From a bacterium (GTDB taxonomy: Bacteria; Bacillota_I; Bacilli_A; Izemoplasmatales; UBA1188), in the NCBI GenBank assembly GCA_017541975.1, contig JAFXYB010000010.1, forward strand, positions 1-42,681: a stretch of 42,681 nt of DNA, read 5' to 3'. The notes beneath the pieces were generated by a model that saw only the letters and a program-made list of their open reading frames with translations, searched no databases and was not told where the DNA came from. A program made the position numbers and the translations under genes. Shown here piece after piece: positions 1-8,544 of the stretch. Numbering within the stretch: position 1 is the first letter of the stretch; every line of letters starts with the position of its first letter.

Positions 1-37
1 AGCGTTTATCCTGAGCCAGGATCGAACTCTCCATAAA
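1..37 (-). rRNA. rrs: 16S ribosomal RNA, 5' end only (partial)
   Basis: The minus strand reads the universal 16S start (GAGAGTTCGATCCTGGCTCAG region, then GATAAACGCT) and runs off the left edge of the window. Only about 35 nt are present. The mature 5' end is estimated a few bases before GGAGAG and could be off by some nucleotides. The region matching the common 27F primer has C where the primer has T (positions 19-30 on the plus strand). Confidence 0.95.
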
Positions 38-158
38 ATATATAAATTTTATATTAAGATCAATTTGACTTAAAAATTTGAAAATTTTGTTTAATAACGC
101 TTCATGTTTAGTTTTCAAAGATCAATCTATGCGCCGATTTTTACTCACGCGCTTTATT
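38..158 (-). other. rRNA leader with boxA-like motif
   Basis: This is the transcribed leader between the rrn promoter and 16S. On the minus strand at 105-120 it contains CTTTGAAAACTAAACA, which closely resembles the antitermination/processing sequence found before 16S genes in Bacilli. Upstream of it, GCGCG and CGGCGC segments (about 135-154) can form a short hairpin with one bulged G. No gene is seen here. Confidence 0.7.
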
Positions 159-187
159 AGTTTACCATTATTGAATAAATAAGTCAA
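159..187 (-). promoter_or_regulatory. rrn operon promoter
   Basis: The minus strand has -35 TTGACT (187-182), a 17-nt spacer and -10 TAAACT (164-159), followed by the boxA-containing leader of 16S. Sequence and position fit a sigma-A-type rRNA promoter. Confidence 0.8.
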
Positions 188-245
188 CACCTAATTTTTA
201 TTTTTTTTCAAAAAATTTTCTTATTTATTTTTAATGGTATAAAAT

Positions 246-1841
246 CTATCTAAATTGGATTATTAGTCTAATAATATCTTGCAATAAAATGTAACCAATA
301 AATCCTAAAAGTAACCAAAATACAACATTTATTATAATATTTTCAACTTTTGATGGTAATTTCTTTCCTGTAATTCCTTCTATAATTAAAAATAGTATTC
401 TTCCGCCATCTAGGGCTGGTATTGGTAGTAGATTAACAATTCCTAAATTTATAGATAATAGGCCAACCCAATATAGAAGATTTGCAAATCCACCGGAAGC
501 ATAATTTGCGGTTTGATTTAGGATTGTTATAAAACCACCCATATCATTCACACCAATTTCTTTGCTTGTAAATAGAAGTTTTAAGGTTGAGAAGATTATT
601 GTTGCGCTCTTCCATAAATACTTAAAGCCATTTCCTATACAAGGGAAAAAATCAATATGGGTTGTTGATGAGATACCAAGTTGTTTTACTACACTTGGAT
701 AACCTTGAGATTCTAACAACTCGTCTGAATATACTTGTATTTTATTTGATTCAAGATTTTCGTTTAATACTCCATCAACTATCCTATTATATTTGAATTG
801 AACATAGCCACCGTCCATTTCATCGGCTATCTTTAAAAATTGATCCCAACTTGTTAGTTGTTCATATTCACCATCGTTATATTTGATATAAGTTAGTTCA
901 TCACCATTTCTTAAACCGCCATCTTGGTAAGCTTTTGTTTTATTAGTTCCACCAAGGGCTGCATCAGATTCGCATATAATAATAAGCTTATTTTCATCTT
1001 CTACTTCTTGTTTTGAAATGATTCCAATATTTTGAAAATAGTATTGTGCTACAACAGAATAATTATCAACAACTCCATTTCTTTCAATCTCTATATTAAG
1101 CTTTCTTGAATTTGTGTTGTAAATTGCATCATGTATATCACCAAAATTACCAATTTCATATTCTCCAACTTTAATTACTTTGTCACCAGTTTTTATTCCC
1201 CCAATATCGGCTGGTGATTCTTTTGTAACTTCACCAATAACTGTTGAGTTGGTATTTGGAACGCCTTCTATGAAAGCTAGAATAAGAAAAACAAATAATC
1301 CAAGAATAATGTTGTTAAAAGGTCCACCAACGCATACTAAAAATCTCTTCCACACGCTTTTAGTAAAGAAATTTCTTTCTTCTGGAGCAATTTGAACCTG
1401 TTCCTTGTCGTTGAAAACCATTACAGCATCTCTATTAACCTCGTATTCATTTATGTATAGAGGCGACATGTTTTCACCAAATAAATCAATGTCTTCTATC
1501 TTAACAATTGGTAAATCTGCGTATTTAGGGTTGTCTGTTTTTAAAATAATAGCAGAAACTTTACCATTTTCATTAAATATTAATTTACATTCGTCTCCCT
1601 TTTTCAAAATTGGCTCTTCGCGATCTTCTCCGCTCATGGCACAGAATCCACCAATTGGGAATGCTCTAATCGACCAATATGTTTCGCCTTTCTTCTTTGA
1701 TAATAATTTAGGGCCCATACCAAAAGCGAACTCAGTAACTAAAATACCAGCTCTTTTTGCAAAGAAGTAATGACCAAATTCATGGAAACAAACAACTATG
1801 CCTAATATTAATATAAACAACAAAATATACAATACTATCAT
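246..1841 (-). CDS. rseP: RseP/RasP site-2 metalloprotease
   Basis: Intramembrane zinc protease that cuts membrane-anchored anti-sigma factors and signal-peptide remnants within the bilayer. The first membrane segment (about residues 3-20) carries HEFGH (H20, E21, H24), the zinc and catalytic motif. The C-terminal half has the second active-site segment PALDGG (D478). A PDZ domain lies at about 205-275. At 531 aa it is about 100 aa longer than Bacillus RasP. The extra sequence lies at about 280-390, between the PDZ domain and the last membrane block, and looks like a second PDZ-like or substrate-gating module. It is the last gene of the uppS-cdsA-dxr-rseP operon, 8 nt after dxr. In Bacillus, proS and polC usually follow; here an rRNA operon follows. 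Confidence 0.93.
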   Translation of the reverse strand: MIVLYILLFILILGIVVCFHEFGHYFFAKRAGILVTEFAFGMGPKLLSKKKGETYWSIRAFPIGGFCAMSGEDREEPILKKGDECKLIFNENGKVSAIILKTDNPKYADLPIVKIEDIDLFGENMSPLYINEYEVNRDAVMVFNDKEQVQIAPEERNFFTKSVWKRFLVCVGGPFNNIILGLFVFLILAFIEGVPNTNSTVIGEVTKESPADIGGIKTGDKVIKVGEYEIGNFGDIHDAIYNTNSRKLNIEIERNGVVDNYSVVAQYYFQNIGIISKQEVEDENKLIIICESDAALGGTNKTKAYQDGGLRNGDELTYIKYNDGEYEQLTSWDQFLKIADEMDGGYVQFKYNRIVDGVLNENLESNKIQVYSDELLESQGYPSVVKQLGISSTTHIDFFPCIGNGFKYLWKSATIIFSTLKLLFTSKEIGVNDMGGFITILNQTANYASGGFANLLYWVGLLSINLGIVNLLPIPALDGGRILFLIIEGITGKKLPSKVENIIINVVFWLLLGFIGYILLQDIIRLIIQFR

Positions 1842-1849
1842 ATTATCAC

Positions 1850-2986
1850 CTAATAACTACGTAATACGTATTCTTTAATTATCTTATCATAGTAGAGAAT
1901 ATTTTCAAGCAAAGGCTCTTTATCGCTTTTAAATTTCTCTAAAACATCACAATTAATTCTATAAATATCCGTAAATTTAATTTTAGAGTTTAAAAATAAA
2001 TACGTACTTGCTTCATTTGCAGCATTTAGAATTGCTGGATTGACTCCACCATATTTTAATGCTCTATATGCTAATTCTAAACAAGGATATTTTTCATTAT
2101 CTATTTCTCTAAAGTGAAATTCACTTTCGTTGTGAGTCTCTTTTTCATATCTTATTTCGGGGTAATACAAAGCTCTCCTGATTGGGTTTTCCATTGTCAC
2201 TTTGTCTATTCCTTTAATTGTTGTTCCATCTTTTAATGTAATCATAGAATGAACTAGTGATTCTAAATTGATAATTGTTTTAATTTTATCTAGTTCAAAC
2301 CCAAACAAATAATAAGCTTCAATAACTTCAAAGCCTTTGTTCATCATCGTTGCCGAATCAATAGTTATTTTCTTTCCCATTTTCCAATTAGGATTATTTA
2401 AAGCTTCTTCTATTGTTACATCTTTCAATTTATCTTTCTCTACATCTCTAAATGGACCACCAGAAGCAGTTATTGTAATATAATCAATATTTTCTTTTCC
2501 ATACTCATCGATAAGTTCCCATAATGAAGAATGCTCTGAATCAATTGGATAAAGTGTTCCATTATATTTTTTTAACGCTTCCTTAACAAGCATCCCGCCA
2601 ATTACAAGTGTTTCTTTATTAGCCAAGAGCACTTTTTTATTGTGCTTGATTGCTTCTAAAGTTGGTTTTAAACCAACAGATCCAACAAGACTGTTTAACA
2701 CTACGTCGGCTTCTTCTATGCTTGCAAGAGATTCTAAACCTTCTATGCCGTAAAAAAAATTAACGCTCTCTTTATACTTATTAATAATGTGCGTGTCGCG
2801 CGCGCACACGTGTGAGTCAGCCAAGCAAACATATTTTGGCCTAAATTCTTCTATTTGTTTTTCCAATAAATCTACGTTGTTAAAACAAGAAAGACCAACG
2901 ACGTTATAGTCTTTCTCTTTTCTAATTATATCTAATGTTTGAGTGCCAATTGATCCAGTGGATCCAAGAATAACAATGTTTTTCAT
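1850..2986 (-). CDS. dxr: 1-deoxy-D-xylulose 5-phosphate reductoisomerase
   Basis: Catalyses the committed NADPH-dependent step of the MEP isoprenoid pathway, DXP to MEP. The N-terminus has the Rossmann motif GSTGSIGTQTLD (8-19). The middle holds NKETLVIGG, the metal/substrate motif PIDSEHSSLW and the ITASGGPF loop, and MMNKGFEVIEA follows. The 378 aa length is normal. It sits 3 nt after cdsA and 8 nt before rseP, so it is cotranscribed with the undecaprenyl pathway that uses its product. Codons near residues 58-66 are oddly GC-rich (see findings). Its presence means the organism makes isoprenoids by the MEP route and not through mevalonate. Confidence 0.96.
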   Translation of the reverse strand: MKNIVILGSTGSIGTQTLDIIRKEKDYNVVGLSCFNNVDLLEKQIEEFRPKYVCLADSHVCARDTHIINKYKESVNFFYGIEGLESLASIEEADVVLNSLVGSVGLKPTLEAIKHNKKVLLANKETLVIGGMLVKEALKKYNGTLYPIDSEHSSLWELIDEYGKENIDYITITASGGPFRDVEKDKLKDVTIEEALNNPNWKMGKKITIDSATMMNKGFEVIEAYYLFGFELDKIKTIINLESLVHSMITLKDGTTIKGIDKVTMENPIRRALYYPEIRYEKETHNESEFHFREIDNEKYPCLELAYRALKYGGVNPAILNAANEASTYLFLNSKIKFTDIYRINCDVLEKFKSDKEPLLENILYYDKIIKEYVLRSY

Positions 2987-2989
2987 ATG

Positions 2990-3850
2990 CTAAAATAAAC
3001 TAATAATAAGGATTATAAAAGCCAATGCTGTAGAAACAAAGATATAGGAATCAAACCTGTCAAGAACACCACCATGTCCTGGAAAAATTTGAGAATAATC
3101 TTTTATTCCATAAGTTCTTTTTAATTTAGAGGCAAATAAATCGCCAATCTCATCAACGACAGAAAGAACAAGTGTTAAAACAGCAGTTAAAACAATTAAT
3201 AATGCAACACTATCAATATTAAATAAAAACTCACTAACACCTGTAAAATAAGCAAATACAGTTCCAAAAACAACAGCAAATACAGTTCCAGCAATAGAGC
3301 CTTCCCAAGATTTATTAGGGCTTATTCTTTCACATAATTTATACTTACCAAATTTGCAACCAAAGAAATATGCAAACATGTCAGTCATCATGCAGATAAC
3401 AACAGCATATAATAGAATAAAAAAGCCATTATGCCATAGACTCTCAACTTCGATATTTCTTATAAAGGCAAGAGTTGAAAATCCAATTGAAGGATAAAAA
3501 ATTGTAATTAGGCCATTGCCAAGTGAATGGCTATCAGTTTCTTTTGTGAAAATCATCAAGAATCCCTGAATTATAAACACAAAAATAACGAATAGCAAAA
3601 CAATAATTGGAAGGTTCTTCATAAATGCATAGTAGAATGCAAAAAATGAACCAATAGATAAAACTATATTGGTTATTCCATAAAAGTGCCATCCATCTTC
3701 GCCTTTAAACATATGTTCAAGTTCATAAGCTGCAAGCCCACAAAGAGCCATAGTGACTATCTCTAAAGCAGTACCGCCAAAATAAACTACTGGTATCATT
3801 ATGGCAATCAGAATAATTGCTGTAATAGTTCTTTTCTTTAAATCTTTCAT
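2990..3850 (-). CDS. cdsA: Phosphatidate cytidylyltransferase (CDP-diacylglycerol synthase)
   Basis: Makes CDP-diacylglycerol from phosphatidic acid and CTP at the membrane, the branch point for anionic phospholipids. The 286 aa protein has about eight hydrophobic segments. Its C-terminus has the family signature: SPNKSWEG (about 174-181), then a run ending DEIGDLFASKLKR and the IFPGHGGVLDRFDS motif, whose acidic residues bind metal. The start ATG overlaps the uppS stop by one base (TAATG), implying translational coupling. It belongs to the same operon as dxr and rseP. Confidence 0.95.
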   Translation of the reverse strand: MKDLKKRTITAIILIAIMIPVVYFGGTALEIVTMALCGLAAYELEHMFKGEDGWHFYGITNIVLSIGSFFAFYYAFMKNLPIIVLLFVIFVFIIQGFLMIFTKETDSHSLGNGLITIFYPSIGFSTLAFIRNIEVESLWHNGFFILLYAVVICMMTDMFAYFFGCKFGKYKLCERISPNKSWEGSIAGTVFAVVFGTVFAYFTGVSEFLFNIDSVALLIVLTAVLTLVLSVVDEIGDLFASKLKRTYGIKDYSQIFPGHGGVLDRFDSYIFVSTALAFIILIISLF

Positions 3851-4536
3851 TATTCCTTGATACCTCCATATCTTCTATTTCTATGGTTGTATTCATCGAT
3901 TGCTTTGTCCAAATCATCTTCTGAAAAATCAGGCCAATATTTATCTAAAAAATATAGTTCAGCATATGCTGATTCAAGCAATAAATAATTAGATAGTCTT
4001 TTTTCACCACCAGGTCTAATTAAGAGATCAACTTTTGGAAATTCGCTTGTTGAAAGATATTTATAGATGGTATTTTCATCAATAACAGCATCATCTTCTT
4101 TAATTTTTTTAATTGCTTCACTAATATCGTACAAGGAACCATAATCAAAACAGATATTTAAAACCATACCTGTATTATTCTTAGTAGCGTCAACTATATG
4201 TTCAAATGATTGCAGTGTTGCTTTAGGCATCTTTTCTTTTCTTCCAGAAACTTTCACAACAATGTTGTTTTTAATATATCTTTGAATGTTCTTCTCCATT
4301 TCAATAGGAATATTCATCAAGAACTTAACCTCAAGATTTGGTCTATTCCAATTTTCTGTAGAAAAGCAATATAAGCTTAGCACTTTTACACCCAAACTTT
4401 GTGCATACAAAGAAATTGGTTCTATTTTCTTATAACCAACAGTATGACCTTCTATTCTAATTTTTCCTCTTGCTTTTGCCCATCTACCATTTCCATCGAG
4501 GATAATAGCAATGTGTGCTGGTACTCTTCTTTCCAT
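3850..4536 (-). CDS. uppS: Undecaprenyl diphosphate synthase (cis-prenyltransferase)
   Basis: Condenses isopentenyl-PP onto farnesyl-PP to make the C55 carrier for wall and surface polymers. DGNGRWAK is at 14-21, with catalytic Asp14. The C-terminus has DLLIRPGGEKRLSNYLL and SAYAEL; the family usually has RTSGE where this protein has RPGGE, a mild divergence at the IPP-binding loop. I chose the ATG at 4536 because AGGTGA lies just upstream and the protein then starts directly with the conserved RRVPAHIAIILDGN stretch. A longer frame to 4590 would add 18 unconserved hydrophobic residues. It is first in the operon with cdsA, dxr and rseP. Confidence 0.94.
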   Translation of the reverse strand: MERRVPAHIAIILDGNGRWAKARGKIRIEGHTVGYKKIEPISLYAQSLGVKVLSLYCFSTENWNRPNLEVKFLMNIPIEMEKNIQRYIKNNIVVKVSGRKEKMPKATLQSFEHIVDATKNNTGMVLNICFDYGSLYDISEAIKKIKEDDAVIDENTIYKYLSTSEFPKVDLLIRPGGEKRLSNYLLLESAYAELYFLDKYWPDFSEDDLDKAIDEYNHRNRRYGGIKE

Positions 4537-4551
4537 AAAATCACCTAGTAT

Positions 4552-4580
4552 ATTATACATTAAACAATAAAAAACTACAA
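4552..4580 (-). promoter_or_regulatory. Promoter of uppS-cdsA-dxr-rseP operon
   Basis: Minus strand TTGTAG (4580-4575), 17-nt spacer, TATAAT (4557-4552), then a leader of about 10 nt to the uppS Shine-Dalgarno site. A strong match to the vegetative consensus. Confidence 0.75.
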
Positions 4581-4582
4581 GA

Positions 4583-4605
4583 AAGGTCACCCAAAAGGTG
4601 ACCTT
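4583..4605 (-). terminator. Intrinsic terminator after DUF697-like gene
   Basis: A 9-bp perfect stem (AAGGTCACC / GGTGACCTT) with a 5-nt loop, followed on the minus strand by TTCTTGTAGTTTTTT. The T tract is interrupted, so termination may be partial. It abuts the uppS promoter. Confidence 0.65.
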
Positions 4606-4624
4606 AAATATAATAATTTATATA

Positions 4625-5635
4625 TTATGCTGCTTGTTTTTTAAGATTTTTTGTATCTTTAATAATCTCTGATTTTACTTCCTCAATCAATGCATTTTGT
4701 TCTTCATCATTGATTTCAATCTCATCAAGAACATCTTGCAACTGGTATTCCTTAATCAAGTATTTTCTTGTTTGATATCCAACCATAACAGTTAATGATG
4801 CATTAATAATTCCTTGAGTTACCGAACTTATTGCGGTGGATATTAATTCACCAAGAATTGGCACGCTCTTTACTACACCACCTATTGATTTTACTGCAGC
4901 AGTAGTTAGTCCATCAATACCGCTTTGGATTCCATATGCAATGAGCGTGTTATTGAACACAGTTGTATATATTTTGGCCATCTGTGCATCACTTGGTCTA
5001 AATCCGTATAAAAAAACTATTTGCTTAATCAAATTTAATTCATATACGCTTACAAAAAGTGCATCAACAACACCAGATTGTGATAGTGCAGTTACCAAGC
5101 CAACTTGAATAGCATGATTGCTTATGATGCTCTTTGCAGTATTTTTAACATCCTTGTCATATATTTCAGTCAGTGTCTTTTTAAGCTCTAAATCGTTTTT
5201 TGTATGTCTAGCAATAGCAAGTTTTCCGATTACTTCGCTATTATACCATCCGATTCCATCAGTTTCCTGAGAAAAAGTAATCATACCATCTGCGATTTCT
5301 TCTCTTAGTGCTTTGTTATATTTTTGAGCTTCTTTAGCATTATATGCATTCACGTTAGTAACAAATGCTTTTGTTTTGCTGATCTTTACCACTGGAACAA
5401 CATATAGGAAAATAAATATAATAGCACCAATTACGCAAGATATATAACCTAATATTTCATTCTTATCAAAAACCTTCAATATAACAAACAATAGCGCACA
5501 GAATATAACAATTCCAATTGCTGAGATTACAATAAATGAGAATGACCTAATAAGTTTTGTGTTTTGTCTCTTTGAATACTTCTTTTCATATTCTTCTAGA
5601 GTCAGTTTCTTTTCTTGAACTTCGTTTTTACTCAT
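4625..5635 (-). CDS. DUF697/YcjF-like membrane protein
   Basis: A 336 aa protein of unknown function. Two hydrophobic segments at about 33-52 and 62-83 follow a charged N-terminus. From about 165 to 300 comes a helical region (NHAIQVGLVTALSQSGVVDALFVS, YELNLIKQI, YGFRPSDAQMAKIYTTVF, then GGVVKSVPILGELIS and GYQTRKYL) resembling the DUF697 domain seen in YcjF and some GTPase-associated proteins. The family assignment is from memory of its pattern and is moderate. The C-terminal 35 residues are acidic, ending in a lysine-rich helix. It has its own promoter and terminator between ppdK and uppS, so it is probably a single-gene unit. No GTPase partner is visible beside it. Confidence 0.6.
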   Translation of the reverse strand: MSKNEVQEKKLTLEEYEKKYSKRQNTKLIRSFSFIVISAIGIVIFCALLFVILKVFDKNEILGYISCVIGAIIFIFLYVVPVVKISKTKAFVTNVNAYNAKEAQKYNKALREEIADGMITFSQETDGIGWYNSEVIGKLAIARHTKNDLELKKTLTEIYDKDVKNTAKSIISNHAIQVGLVTALSQSGVVDALFVSVYELNLIKQIVFLYGFRPSDAQMAKIYTTVFNNTLIAYGIQSGIDGLTTAAVKSIGGVVKSVPILGELISTAISSVTQGIINASLTVMVGYQTRKYLIKEYQLQDVLDEIEINDEEQNALIEEVKSEIIKDTKNLKKQAA

Positions 5636-5654
5636 AATGCCTCCTGTTTTCTTA

Positions 5655-5683
5655 ATTATAAAACAATTAATATCAAATTGTAA
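5655..5683 (-). promoter_or_regulatory. Promoter of DUF697-like gene
   Basis: Minus strand TTACAA (5683-5678), 17-nt spacer, TATAAT (5660-5655). An AGGAGG Shine-Dalgarno follows just before the ATG at 5635. Confidence 0.65.
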
Positions 5684-5711
5684 TACATATACAAGATATT
5701 TTCAAAATAAA

Positions 5712-5737
5712 AAGGATTAAGTTCACACTTAATCCTT
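5712..5737 (-). terminator. Intrinsic terminator of ppdK
   Basis: A 10-bp perfect stem (AAGGATTAAG / CTTAATCCTT) with a 6-nt loop and a TTTTTATTTT tail on the minus strand, 15 nt after the ppdK stop. Confidence 0.85.
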
Positions 5738-5751
5738 ATATTATTTATCGA

Positions 5752-8388
5752 TTATTTGTTTCTTTTTGCCTTAATTGCAGCTTGTGCAGCAGCAAGTCTA
5801 GCAACTGGAACTCTGAATGGTGAGCAAGAAACATAATCTAGACCAGCATTGTGATAGAATTCGATTGACTTAGGATCGCCACCAGTTTCGCCACATACAC
5901 CAACATGTAAATCGCTTCTTGTTGAACGGCCAAGTTTAACAGCCATATTTACAAGTTTACCAACACCATTTTGGTCGAGTGTCTTGAATGGATCTTCTTC
6001 GAAAATCTTTGTTTCATAATATGATGGTAAGAACTTTCCTGCATCATCTCTAGAGAAACCAAATGTCATTTGTGTTAAGTCGTTTGTTCCAAATGAGAAG
6101 AATTCAGCTTCTTTAGCAATTTCATCAGCAAGTAATGCAGCACGTGGGATTTCAATCATTGTGCCAACATGATACTTCATATCAATACCAGCTTCTTTGA
6201 TTAATGCATCAGCTGTTTCACAAATGATGTTCTTAACGAACTTTAATTCCTTAACTTCAAGTACTAGTGGAACCATGATTTCAGGAGAAACCATATGACC
6301 AGTCTTCTTGCTTACATTGATAGCAGCTTTGATGATTGCTGTTGTTTGCATCTTGCAGATTTCTGGATATGTTACAGCTAAACGGCATCCTCTGTGTCCC
6401 ATCATAGGGTTAGCTTCATGTAATTCAGCAATTCTATCTTTAACCTCATCAACAGATTTGCCAATTGCATTTGCGAGCTCTTCAATTAGGTTTTCTTCTT
6501 GTGGTAAGAATTCATGTAGAGGTGGGTCTAAGAGACGAACGTTAACATTGTCTTCACCCATAATTTCATAAAGACCTTCGAAGTCTTTTTGTTGCATAGG
6601 TTCAAGTTCAGCAAGAGCAGCTTCTCTTTGTTCAACTGTATCAGCAAGAATCATCTTTCTCATAGAGAAGATTCTATCTTTTTCGAAGAACATATGTTCT
6701 GTACGGCAAAGACCGATACCTTGAGCACCGAATTCTTTAGCTTGTTTAGCATCTCTTGGTGTATCAGCGTTAGTTCTAACTTTTAATTTTCTATTAGCAT
6801 CTACCCAGCTCATTAATCTTCCAAAGTAACCAGCAGTTAAATCTGGTTGAACAGTCTTGATTGAGCCAAGATAGATATTACCTGTTGAACCATCAATAGA
6901 GAATGTATCTTTATCAGTATATACTTTTCCATCAATAGTAACAGTTCTCTTTTCTTCATCAATAACAGCAGCAGCACATCCGCATACACAGCACTTACCC
7001 ATACCACGAGCAACTACTGCAGCGTGTGAAGTCATACCACCACGCATAGTAAGAATAGCTTCAGCAGCAACCATACCAACGATATCTTCTGGAGAAGTTT
7101 CAGCTCTTACTAAAACAACTTTTTCACCAGCATTATGTCTAGATTCAGCTTCTTCAGCTGTGAAAGCAAGTTTACCAGTACCAGCACCAGGACCAGCTGC
7201 TAAACCTTTAGCAATTGGAGTAGCTTTAGCAAGTTCATCTTTGTCAAAGCCTGGTAATAAGAGTTTGTCGAATGACATAGCATCGATTCTTAAAACAGCT
7301 TCTTCTTCATCAATTAAACCTTCATCTACTAAATCACAAGCAATCTTGAGTGCAGCGGCAGGAGTTCTCTTACCATTACGAGTTTGTAAGAAGAACAATT
7401 TACCATCTTCAACTGTGAATTCCATATCTTGCATATCTTTGTAATGGTTTTCCATAGTTTTGATAGTATCCATGAATTGTTTGTAAACATCAGGCATTCT
7501 TCTTTGAAGTTCATCAATATGAAGAGGAGTTCTGATACCAGCAACAACGTCTTCACCTTGAGCATTAGGAAGATATTCAGCAGAAACTTTATTTTCACCA
7601 GTAGCTGGGTCACGGCTGAATGCTACACCAGTACCAGAAGTTTCGCCTTTATTACCGAATGCCATTGATTGTACGTTAACAGCTGTTCCCCAAGAATATG
7701 GGATATTGTTCATCATACGATAAACGTTTGCTCTAGGGTTATCCCATGAACGGAATACTGCTGTAACAGCTTCAATTAATTGAACATATGGATCAGATGG
7801 GAAATCTTCACCGAATGTTTTCTTATAGTAAGCTTTATATTTCTTTACTAAATCTTTTAATTCATCTGCAGTAACTTCAGTATCAAGTTTATAGCCTCTT
7901 GATTCTTTAAGTTCTTCAAGCATCTTATCCATTTCAGTTCTTGGATGCCCCTTAGCGATGTTTGTGAACATTAAGATGAAACGACGATAAGAGTCGTATG
8001 CAAATCTTTCATTTGCAGTTTCTTTTGCAAGAACTTCAACAGTTTGATCGTTTAAACCTAAATTAAGGATAGTATCCATCATACCTGGCATAGATACTCT
8101 TGCACCAGAACGTACAGATACTAAGAGAGGGTTCTTGTTACCACCAAAATTCTTACCTGATTCTTTTTCTACTCTCTTGATTGCAGCATAGATTTCATCA
8201 ATTAAATATTGTGGTAATTTCTTGCCTTCATCATAATAAAGAGTACAAGCTTCAGTTGTAATAGTGAATCCTTGTGGAATTGGAACTCCAATATGAGTCA
8301 TTTCAGCAAGGCCAGCACCTTTACCACCGAGTAATTCTTTACCTTTTCCATAAGCTTCTTTGAAGTGGAAAACGTATTGTTTTGACAT
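5752..8388 (-). CDS. ppdK: Pyruvate, phosphate dikinase
   Basis: Interconverts PEP, AMP and PPi with pyruvate, ATP and phosphate in the cytoplasm. In fermentative Bacillota it often works in the glycolytic direction, saving ATP by using PPi. The 878 aa length is typical. The ATP-grasp domain is N-terminal. The phospho-carrier His is H455 in GGMTSHAAVVARG, the position known for the clostridial enzyme. The C-terminal TIM barrel has GLCRTEHMFF and the catalytic Cys832 in HVGVCGETGGDP. The Shine-Dalgarno AGGAGGAATAAAA precedes the ATG. It is a monocistronic unit with its own promoter and terminator, inserted between frr and uppS. No adjacent PPDK regulatory kinase is seen. Confidence 0.97.
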   Translation of the reverse strand: MSKQYVFHFKEAYGKGKELLGGKGAGLAEMTHIGVPIPQGFTITTEACTLYYDEGKKLPQYLIDEIYAAIKRVEKESGKNFGGNKNPLLVSVRSGARVSMPGMMDTILNLGLNDQTVEVLAKETANERFAYDSYRRFILMFTNIAKGHPRTEMDKMLEELKESRGYKLDTEVTADELKDLVKKYKAYYKKTFGEDFPSDPYVQLIEAVTAVFRSWDNPRANVYRMMNNIPYSWGTAVNVQSMAFGNKGETSGTGVAFSRDPATGENKVSAEYLPNAQGEDVVAGIRTPLHIDELQRRMPDVYKQFMDTIKTMENHYKDMQDMEFTVEDGKLFFLQTRNGKRTPAAALKIACDLVDEGLIDEEEAVLRIDAMSFDKLLLPGFDKDELAKATPIAKGLAAGPGAGTGKLAFTAEEAESRHNAGEKVVLVRAETSPEDIVGMVAAEAILTMRGGMTSHAAVVARGMGKCCVCGCAAAVIDEEKRTVTIDGKVYTDKDTFSIDGSTGNIYLGSIKTVQPDLTAGYFGRLMSWVDANRKLKVRTNADTPRDAKQAKEFGAQGIGLCRTEHMFFEKDRIFSMRKMILADTVEQREAALAELEPMQQKDFEGLYEIMGEDNVNVRLLDPPLHEFLPQEENLIEELANAIGKSVDEVKDRIAELHEANPMMGHRGCRLAVTYPEICKMQTTAIIKAAINVSKKTGHMVSPEIMVPLVLEVKELKFVKNIICETADALIKEAGIDMKYHVGTMIEIPRAALLADEIAKEAEFFSFGTNDLTQMTFGFSRDDAGKFLPSYYETKIFEEDPFKTLDQNGVGKLVNMAVKLGRSTRSDLHVGVCGETGGDPKSIEFYHNAGLDYVSCSPFRVPVARLAAAQAAIKAKRNK

Positions 8389-8430
8389 AAAATTTTATTC
8401 CTCCTGATTTTATTTATCACACCATTTTTT

Positions 8431-8457
8431 ATTATAACATAACTTTTATAAAGTTAT
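8431..8457 (-). promoter_or_regulatory. ppdK promoter with overlapping dyad
   Basis: Minus strand extended -10 TGTTATAAT (TATAAT at 8436-8431) without a good -35. Immediately upstream is a perfect inverted repeat with 8-bp arms, ATAACTTT / AAAGTTAT, and a 3-nt centre (8439-8457), where a regulator could bind. The dyad is AT-only except for one G-C pair per arm, so chance is possible. Confidence 0.5.
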
Positions 8458-8477
8458 ATAAAAATATTATTTAACAT

Positions 8478-8498
8478 AAAAAGATTTTCAATCTTTTT
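8478..8498. other. AT-rich hairpin between frr terminator and ppdK promoter
   Basis: Perfect 9-bp arms AAAAAGATT / AATCTTTTT around 3 nt. On either strand the 3' arm ends in T5, so it could be a weak bidirectional terminator. Otherwise the 156-nt gap from 8389 to 8544 holds only the ppdK promoter and the frr terminator. Confidence 0.4.
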
Positions 8499-8523
8499 CA
8501 CATTTCTTTTGTCTCAAACAAAA

Positions 8524-8542
8524 AAGTGTGTAAAACACACTT
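8524..8542 (-). terminator. Intrinsic terminator of the rpsB-tsf-pyrH-frr operon
   Basis: An 8-bp stem AAGTGTGT / ACACACTT with a 3-nt loop and a T6GTTT tail on the minus strand, starting 2 nt after the frr stop. Confidence 0.85.
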
Positions 8543-8544
8543 CT

